Below are positions 57,261 through 64,000 of a stretch of DNA of 64,000 bases, piece by piece (the first letter of the stretch is position 1; each line of letters begins with the position of its first letter). Source of the DNA: Isoetes taiwanensis (Eukaryota; Streptophyta; Lycopodiopsida; Isoetales; Isoetaceae); assembly GCA_021234155.1 (NCBI GenBank), contig JAJEKV010000020.1, forward strand, positions 1 through 64,000, read 5' to 3'. The translations under genes were made by a program, and so were the position numbers. Below the pieces are notes generated by a model, which was not told the DNA's origin, did no database searches, and worked only from the letters and a program-made list of their open reading frames with translations.

Positions 57261-57616
57261 GGTATCTGCGATTAGAAGTAAATATGACGACATAGTTGAG
57301 TTGCAGAGAATAGCTGCTTCCGGTTGAATGGGCTCAAAAGGAAGCTGACACAGGTCATTGAAGAGCTTCTCAGATTTAGATAACTCTTAAAATAATAATT
57401 ATTCTATCAGGCTACATGCTTCATGCTTAAATGAGTAGTGAAGAAGACATAAAGAAAGCAAAAGCCCTCATGCCTGATATGTTGCCTGTGGGAACAATAA
57501 TGGCAAGGGGCAGGTCCATTTGTATTCCACCATCTGCTATGAAAAACCCCTGTTTACAATCAATCTGCAATGAAAGTCAGATAAAAACAGACAAATACTT
57601 TTTCCTCTGCTTACCA

Positions 57617-57724
57617 ATTTCAGCTTGCCAATTCCTCATGGATGCCACGGTGATGCTTGGATACATGTCGATTTCTGCTTGCCAATTCCTCATGGATGCC
57701 ACAGCGATGCTCGGATACATGTCG
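57617..57724 (+). repeat. Tandem duplication, 54-bp unit x2
   Basis: ATTTCAGCTTGCCAATTCCT through GGATACATGTCG is repeated from 57671. The unit is a multiple of three, so overlapping frames stay open across it. I do not think they are coding. Confidence 0.9.
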
Positions 57725-58056
57725 CTTCCTCTGTATAGCATGCGCTCTCTGCCACATAAGGATGATGGAAATAAGAAAAAAAACCATGGTAACGATTTTT
57801 GGAAAACCGATAAGTTTTTCCGGCAGGTAGAAACCCAAAAATCATAGGAAATCGACTTAAAAAAAATTCCAAAAAAGTTTCTGGCTAAACCGGAAAATCC
57901 CAAATTAAAAAGGTTGATAAACACTTCAATTGGAAAATCATAACTCGCATGATGGGTAGTTACCTCAGAAGGAAAAGGTAAGCAAAAATAATTGATGAGT
58001 TTGATACTTGTTTATTTTAGATTGCTTATTCCAATTGTTACTTCTTATTTATGAAG

Positions 58057-58844
58057 GGAACATGTTATTAAGAAACTAAAGAGGGATAAAAAAAACTTCC
58101 TTGATTGGTCAAAAGTGCCTGTACCTGAGAATATAAGTGCAAACGACTTCAAGGTATATTAAATGTTTTAGTATGCTTGTTTGTTATAAGGTTCAATCAC
58201 CAACTAACCTTCTTATACTTTTTTGTAGATTGCATTGCAGCGAGCGAAGGATCCAGAGCAAAAGCATTCACAACGAACGGCAAAAGCAACGAAAAGTGAG
58301 CGTAAACCCTCGCACTTGGGCTCTGGTGGGAGACCTTCTTTTATATATAGATTCGTAAGTTTTTTTATTTTATTTCATTGTCATTAAAGTGGTTAACTAC
58401 TATCTTTCAACTTACGTGTTGTATTGCTATAGGAGAGAATATATGGTTTTCGACCAACCAATGAATATATTAACGTGGCAAGTGAATTTGGAGCTACTGA
58501 GCTCTTTCGAAGGCTAACTGATAGTGGTACTTTGCCAAGAGCATTAAATAGTAACGTGAGTAGTTCTTTTTACTTGTCTTGTATTATTATAGTTTAATTT
58601 AACTTTGTGTAGTTTGTTTTTCCATTTGTAATTAGATGCTTGTTATTATATTTTTAGGATCTTTGTTGGAGAACTTCGATGGGGCCCTTTGCGGATGATG
58701 ATGCCTTTGCATCATCAAGGTGAATGCTCTATTGCCGCCCGTAACGATGATGACAACGATAGCGGTGATGATATTGAGGATGATGATGATGAGGGGCGAC
58801 AATGGCGATCGCTGCAGAGGAGAATGACCATTCGAAAATTCTAA
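58057..58844 (+). pseudogene. 3' exons of a CACTA transposase-like gene
   Basis: Candidate exons with GT-AG limits: 58057-58153 (HVIKKLKRDKKNFLDWSKVP), 58229-58354 (IALQRAKDPEQKHSQRTAKA, then SHLGSGGRPSFIYRF), 58433-58555 (YGFRPTNEYINVASEFGATE) and 58658-58844. The ordered basic stretch followed by an HxGSGG-like motif resembles plant En/Spm-type proteins (Transposase_24 group), though similarity is weak. The last exon has two readings: in phase it stops after DDDAFASSR, while another frame gives a long acidic tail (NDDDNDSGDDIEDDDDEG) ending at TAA 58842-58844. The phase conflict suggests an indel or an unusual junction. Confidence 0.45.
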
Positions 58845-59142
58845 TGATGAGCATACATACGACGTTTTATAAACGTGGTGACTTCTTTTGACATTTAGTT
58901 TTGTTATTTTGCATATTTCTTTCTCCTTTTGTGATCCTCTTCATGACATATATTTATATTGTACATGACATATTATTAATATATTAATTTTATGTTTTTA
59001 TGTATGAATATTCTTTATGATTGTGATTTTGTTACTAATATTTTTTTTTAATAAAATTAATGCACATCGCAACAAAAACATGTCACAAACGCCATACGTT
59101 GCAAGAAAACGTCATATGGAAATTAAAAAAAAAAAAAAGAAT

Positions 59143-59201
59143 GAGAATGAGAATGAGAATGATTTTTTATCGTCCACTGAGGCCAATCGGCCTATGGGAC
59201 C
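59143..59201 (+). repeat. 59-bp dispersed direct repeat, copy 2
   Basis: Identical to 56020-56078. Here it sits just before the subterminal motif field of the CACTA-like end and follows an A run of about 14. Confidence 0.9.
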
Positions 59202-59203
59202 AT

Positions 59204-59686
59204 TGAAACGTTCTTTGCAACATGTTTGGAACATACTTGGAACATATTTGCAACATATTTGGGATGTAACAACAACGTGTGTGGGACGTATAAGGAACGT
59301 ATTTTCAACTTATCAGCAACGTTTTGGCGACAAATATGCCACGTGTTTGTGACTTATAAGCCACGTCTCTTGAACGTCATAGAGACGTGTGTGGCGTCGA
59401 AAACACGTCGCTGATATGACAAGTTTTTGAAAGTGTTCTGCGACGTAATAGACACGTTAAAGCAATGTATAATCGACGGCTGGCTATCGTCAAAGGGACA
59501 TATGAGTTACGTGTCTGGGACGTCGTTGACGTCACAGATACGTCGCATATGCGACATGACGTCGCGTTGCGACGAATCCACAGCGACGTCGTTTGCGGCG
59601 TGCGGGAAACGTTAGTAAAACATGTGCATGCGACGTTTGACGTCCTTATTACGTCGCTATGACGTTGTAAACGACGTTGCAAACTA
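59204..59686. repeat. Subterminal ACGT-motif field of the CACTA-like end
   Basis: About two dozen ACGT cores occur in 480 bp, mostly as GACGT, ACGTC or CACGT in both orientations. The first part also has AACATATTTGG-type units. In CACTA elements, arrays of short subterminal motifs bind the element's own DNA-binding protein. This array has the right position. Confidence 0.65.
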
Positions 59687-59703
59687 CCTCTTTTGTAGTA
59701 GTG
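59687..59703 (-). repeat. CACTA-type right terminal sequence
   Basis: CCTCTTTTGTAGTAGTG is followed directly by AAA and the resumed purine-rich repeat. The minus strand reads CACTACTACAAAAGAGG, a typical CACTA terminus. Confidence 0.72.
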
Positions 59704-62149
59704 AAAATGGAAAAAAGAGGAAAGGAACAAACATAAGGTGAAAAATGACAAACAAGAGATCAAAATGAAATGGATGGAAAAAGGGATCGAGAATAGAGGA
59801 ATAGAGCAAAATGAGACAAAGTATCCAATGATACAAAATGCAAATAGCCAAAGGCCCTTAAAGGCACCAACGAGACACTAAGAATCTATGACACAGAGCG
59901 AGCATAGGCCCTCATAAGGGCATCCATGAGAACCACTGAGAACATATGACCACATATGGAGTAATATAACAAATAGAGCAATAACAACAAATATCAAGGA
60001 CTAAAATTCATGAACGTATACCCATATGCATAACAGATCCAAGCGAACTTTCAAACGTAGAAACAACATAATTTAGAACAAAACGATAGGGACCCCGAGA
60101 CTCAAGAATAATCTAGGGGACTAGACCAAAGAACCCATTATGGTGAGCGAAAGATGGAGATTGGAATAATGAATCCAAGGGGCTTAAAGGGTACTATATG
60201 ACATTTTCAAAAGCAGCAGAGTTCAGAGAACAACTCGATGAATAACTTGATGACCAAGCCCGGGCAAATGATAGCCGAATTGATTCTATTGTAGCACTTG
60301 TGGGGAGGAACAAAACGGCCGCCAAAAGGCAAAGGAGAGAGGAGGTGGCGAGAAAGTAGGTAGACTATGCAGCAGTCGGGAGGATGGAGACAATGCTAAG
60401 ATGAGGAATCCATGAAAAAATGGAGTGCACTCTGAAACAAGAACAAAACCATATAGGAATGCAAGACAATCGAAAATAGGAACCACTACATGTACAAATG
60501 CAAAACGATGCAACAAGGCTGAAAAAGGGGAATATCGTGTGAACATCATGCAGACGAACACCAAACAAACCCTTTTCCACTTGGGTAAAGAAATAAAAAA
60601 TCACTCATGGGAGCATGATGGGAAGGAATGCACAGAGTAAGAGAAAAAGAACTCTACCCCAAAAGAATTGGGGCAAACGAGAACCACTAGGAGAATAGGG
60701 TACAACAGACCGAATGGAGGAAAGTGCAAATTTGGTTGACGAAGGTAAATCTGGGAACTGAGACCAATAAGAATAAAGAAAAGGCTAAGCAAGGTGGATG
60801 AAATAACTAGGGTCAACATAGTAAAATGGCATGATGACGAGACACCACCAGGGAAAAAAAGGAGGGGGGGGGGACTATGATGAGTCAAGAGGCGGACAAA
60901 CGAGGGAGTAAAGACAATAGATAGATAAATAGATAGATAGAAGAGCAAGGACATTTCAAGCAATAAAGTGAACGAATAAAGAGGAAAAAGAGAAAATGCA
61001 AGATGAAAAAAGAGAGCAATAGGAGATTATGATGAAATGGATGGAATAAGGGATCGGGAATAGAGGAGTGAGCAAATTGGGATAAAGGAGCCAAAGTCAC
61101 AAATGCAAATGTATAAAAAGCCCTCAAAGGCATTCACGAGATACTAAGAATCTATGATTAAGAGAGAGTATAGGCCCTCATAAGGGCATCCATGAGAACG
61201 ACTGAAAACATATGAGAAAGAAGCATGCACTTACCTACCTACGCATACACCACGAAACAAAGCTCAAGAAACTTAGAGAAAAAAAGGAAACAGAAGCAAA
61301 TGAAATGGATGGAGGAATGGGATTAAAACAAGAGGACTAGAGCACAACAAATCAAAAGATATCGAGAAATGAAAAAAGCAAACGAAAGGGGACATCGTGA
61401 GATACATGGAGTAAGAACAAATAGAGTAATTAGTACCACTAATACGGCAAAGGTTGAATGGGACGAGACATTTATGCAAAAGGGAAAGGAGAAGGAGGGA
61501 AAGTAATGAGGTAAAAGAAATAGAGCAAGCATGGGAGTACCAAATGAAACTACAGGCAGGAGAGAATGGAGAGAAATGAGCCACTTCTAACTAAATCAAC
61601 GAACCGTGTAACCACAGAATTAAATTAGCAGAACAAAATCAACAAATTCTAAGAAGAAAACAATGTGAAATGGATAAACAAATGAGCATCCCTCAACTAA
61701 GAAACCTATGGTGCCAAGGACGCTACCATAGACTGCAAAGATAGAAATACATGGAATAGGCAAACAAAGAATTAGACATTCGACGGAAGTTACTTTATGC
61801 CCAAATGGATGCCTTCACCCTAAAGAATGAAAAATGTTAGTGAAAATGCTCTTGTGCAAAGCGAACTCACATGTAGAAAATGCAAAAGCCAAAGAGCAAA
61901 TTGAAATAGATACCTAACCGTGAAAATAGTGTCTCCCAACACATCCACTTTCCATACCCCTGCCATTTACTAAACATGCCTAGGATTTGACAACACTTTT
62001 ATGAGGTGGCATATCGCAAGTACTTGACAAGTCCAAGATGAGGGAATCGGTGCATGGGTCGAGCAATATCAAAACGAATCATTTATTGAATAACAAGGGG
62101 CCAAACGGGATTTGACAAGTGCATGTACATATGTACTTTACAAATGAAC
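59704..62149 (+). repeat. Purine-rich repeat D, right piece
   Basis: A-rich plus strand with two related units about 1.27 kb apart: 59760-59950 and 61025-61210 share ATGGATGGA, GGGATCG, GAATAGAGGA and TAGGCCCTCATAAGGGCATC. It contains G10 near 60869 and GATA-type microsatellite units at 60916-60941. Long minus-strand frames here (Phe/Leu/Ser-rich) are composition artefacts, as in 42.5-50.2 kb, to which this may be an inverted relative. Confidence 0.55.
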
Positions 62150-62310
62150 GATAAAATATAAAATAGAATATGTAGCATTATAACAGGGGGTTTCTTTTGT
62201 ATTTTTGTACACTTTTTAATATGGTTTTCATATGATTTTAAGGGCGTATTCCACGAGATGTACTGATCAGTATATCTAGAGTGCGCACGGTATTCTCATG
62301 TTTTAGTTCC
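62150..62310 (-). repeat. Repeat family A, inverted copy
   Basis: On the minus strand, TATCTAGAGTGC (about 62273), CATATGAAAACCAT (about 62223) and ACAAAAATACAAAAG with AACCCCCTGTTATAATGC (about 62180) follow the order seen at 19180-19290. Confidence 0.7.
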
Positions 62311-63369
62311 ACATTCTTAATGGTTTTTGCTCCCCTTACCCATCTTAATGGCCAAGATTGACCTAGGAGTTTTTAATCCAAGGGTTTACAATAGAAGCCT
62401 TTTTGAATGCACCATTTTTAGGCAATTCTCAAACTTAGCATGCGGATATCGAGCTCTTCTTTTCTAGGGTTATCATAATAGAACAATATTTGGAATGGCT
62501 CAAATCGGCTAAAGGCAAGGATGGAAGAACCCCATTAGATATGGGAGCAAAGAGCTATGGCTATGGCGGGGGGGGAAAGATGACTTGTAGCGGTGTGTTG
62601 CCTTTCTGCTTTATATCCCTGTTGTTTTGGCTTCAGCGACTTATATCTCTTTCGCCAAGAGTCCTCAATTTTGATGAATCGAGGAGGGATGTGTTGCTTC
62701 TTATGTGCATTGGAGTGGTAACCATAAGAACTGCAGTGGCCGGTCTGTCGGAATGTCCAAACATATTTATTCATTTCGTGGGCTTGGCTGGTTATTAGAA
62801 AGGGAGGCATACATCCGGCATGGCGTGAGAGAGGCGGATGGGGGGGGCTGCATGGACATGCTATGATTCTTACGGCCGGATTCTTACATGGCAAAGGCGG
62901 TTTGAGGCATGAATATCTAGCATGATTAAGGCCGGGCATTGGATATGACAATAAGGCTAAGAAGAATGGATTGATTTGGGTTTCAATGTAGTGTTCAAGA
63001 ACAAACCACGATTCTCCTTAATCCAACATGTGATACCATTCCATCGCCATGATGCTCTGCTATGAATCTATGGTAAGATGCCATATATAATTATTTTCTT
63101 GCTTTATGAAGGCGTTATTTGCGATCTAAAGAAATTTTATGCTTGAAGTTGAAATGCTCTTACTTTCTGGCCCGACATGCGGCGCTCTTGCTCCATAATG
63201 TAGCCATATAAATCTCTTGCGAGAATGTGTGATCTGGCATTATCCTTTGGGATGTTTAGACCACAAATGCGGTTGAATTACGTGAAATATCTCTTCTATC
63301 GGTTTCAAAGGGAACTTTATACACATTGCATGAGGGCTGCTTTTGGTTATCGGATTTACTGCGAGGGTT
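62311..63369. other. Unassigned, possible decayed genes
   Basis: At 62490-62560 the plus strand reads EWLKSAKGKDGRTPLDMGAK, which faintly recalls an ankyrin repeat, but nothing supports this further. A frame of 102 codons continues to 62798 with mixed composition. The later part may be upstream PPR remnants. Confidence 0.3.
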
Positions 63370-63766
63370 TCTTTGGAAGAATTTGAGTATCTTGAATGGA
63401 ATACAATAATCTCGGCTTGTCTTGAGAGGGGCGATTACAAAAAGCCCTCCGGCTCTTGAGAAATGCCGGCCCTTGATGTGGTCTCTTGGAATGCTTTGAT
63501 CACAGCGTATGTGCGGCCGGGGGCCATGTTGAGAATGCGCATGATTGGAATTTGTGTAGAAAGGAATGGCTTATAGAGGCCTTCCATTTTTACAAGAAAT
63601 GCCCGATAAAAGAATCTCGTGTCTGGAATTCCATATTTGACCTCTTCCAGTGAGAATCATTTTAAAAAGCCACCGCAATTATTTGTGAGATGCGAGGAAG
63701 ATGTTCTTTGAAGCGGATCACATCACCTTTGTGGCCATGCTTGGTTGTCATAGAGCTTCTGCATAG
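63370..63766 (+). pseudogene. PLS-type PPR gene fragment, decayed
   Basis: Plus-strand pieces match plant pentatricopeptide repeats: WNTIISACLERGDYKK, then MPALDVVSWNALITAYVRPG and, later, ADHITFVAMLGCH. The pattern MP..DVVSWNALI..Y and .DHITFVAMLxxC is that of the PLS class, whose members bind organellar RNA for editing and processing. Stops (TGA after PSGS, TAG after ERNGL) and missing bases interrupt every repeat, so this is a pseudogene. Its N- and C-terminal parts, including any DYW domain, are not visible. Confidence 0.7.
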
Positions 63767-64000
63767 AAAAGGTTGGCAATTTAATAGGTCTAGCACAATG
63801 TCTGCTCACTGTCTTTGGTTGGTAAGAGATAATGCTCTCTTGGTGCAATTTAGCAAGTGATAAGCGCTGTATGCTCCTACCTTTTGTGGCACTCAAATGC
63901 TTTTTATGCGCTGGTTACTAGTCGTTGAGTGAAGGGTTTCATACATAATGATTGACATGATATTGAGGTACGTAAAGATGTACTCTAGGCCTTACAAAAG
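63767..64000. other. Unassigned window edge
   Basis: Follows the PPR remnant. No further repeat can be read and no gene is supported. Confidence 0.35.

Larger units (their letters stand above)
51816..59703 (+). mobile_element. CACTA-like DNA transposon, left end missing, interrupted
   Basis: The right terminus at 59687-59703 is CCTCTTTTGTAGTAGTG, the inverted form of a CACTACTACAAAA end. It is preceded by about 480 bp crowded with ACGT-core motifs, as in the subterminal regions of CACTA (En/Spm) elements. Spliced gene pieces on the plus strand lie at 51816-53034 and 58057-58844. Purine-rich repeat D flanks both sides. The matching left end (CACTACTACAAAA) is not found, and 53.0-58.0 kb holds unrelated-looking DNA, so the element is truncated and interrupted. 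Confidence 0.6.

Noticed and set aside
57431-57847. 138-codon plus-strand frame containing a 54-bp repeat
   Set aside because: The frame stays open because the repeat length is a multiple of three. The composition is poor, the minus strand is also open, and no splice or domain support exists.
62490-62798. Ankyrin-repeat gene
   Set aside because: Only KDGRTPLDMGA recalls an ankyrin unit. No second unit or consistent frame follows.
1-64000. CRISPR arrays, bacterial operons, rRNA or tRNA genes
   Set aside because: No regularly spaced direct repeats with unique spacers, no ribosome-binding-site-led gene runs, and no tRNA cloverleaf. The tRNA-like matches are retrotransposon primer sites.

Overview
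The window looks like nuclear DNA of a land plant with a large, repeat-rich genome. The signs are Ty1/copia and Ty3/gypsy (chromovirus) polyprotein remains, a plant-type LINE, a TRIM element with an initiator-Met tRNA primer site, CACTA-type transposon ends, GT-AG introns and a decayed PLS-type PPR gene. The PPR style and the transposon load would fit a fern, another seed-free vascular plant or a gymnosperm, but the sequence alone does not settle this. I see no rRNA or tRNA genes, CRISPR array or bacterial operon. Almost every long reading frame here is transposon-derived or the shadow of biased composition.

Layout. 1-9.4 kb: no intact gene; it holds copy 1 of a diverged 2-3 kb duplicated block (1450-4330) and a broken unknown reading frame (5043-5339). 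9.4-18.9 kb: a minus-strand Ty3/gypsy chromovirus with both LTRs, broken by many frameshifts, with a 5'-truncated plus-strand LINE inserted inside its RNase H region and flanked by a 10-bp target-site duplication. 19.2-22.5 kb: a repeat family with direct repeats around a 174-codon minus-strand reading frame. 23.7-26.0 kb: a possible coding fragment, several short tandem duplications and a hairpin (foldback) element. 26.0-28.3 kb: copy 2 of the duplicated block. 28.6-29.1 kb: a complete TRIM with a 5-bp target duplication. 29.1-32.2 kb: pieces of an unidentified spliced minus-strand gene. 33.5-38.5 kb: a hypothetical plus-strand exon abutting a truncated minus-strand Ty1/copia element. 38.6-39.8 kb: a broken transposase-like gene. 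40.8-51.8 kb: nested non-coding repeats, including about 7.7 kb of strongly pyrimidine-rich plus strand and a field of short hairpin motifs. 51.8-59.7 kb: a CACTA-like element with spliced gene pieces and a clear right end, interrupted by other DNA. 59.7-62.3 kb: more of the purine-rich repeat. 63.4-63.8 kb: a PPR pseudogene.

The genes do not form a pathway. The history that can be read is layered insertion: LINE into gypsy, copia against or into a host or transposon gene, CACTA into a purine-rich repeat, and tandem copies of one repeat inside another. Many local duplications (periods about 26-115 bp) overlie this. Nothing in the window is a convincing new multi-gene system. The most distinctive items are the GTAC-core cluster, the repeated hairpin motif, the repeated-exon gene of the CACTA-like element and the unidentified spliced gene.
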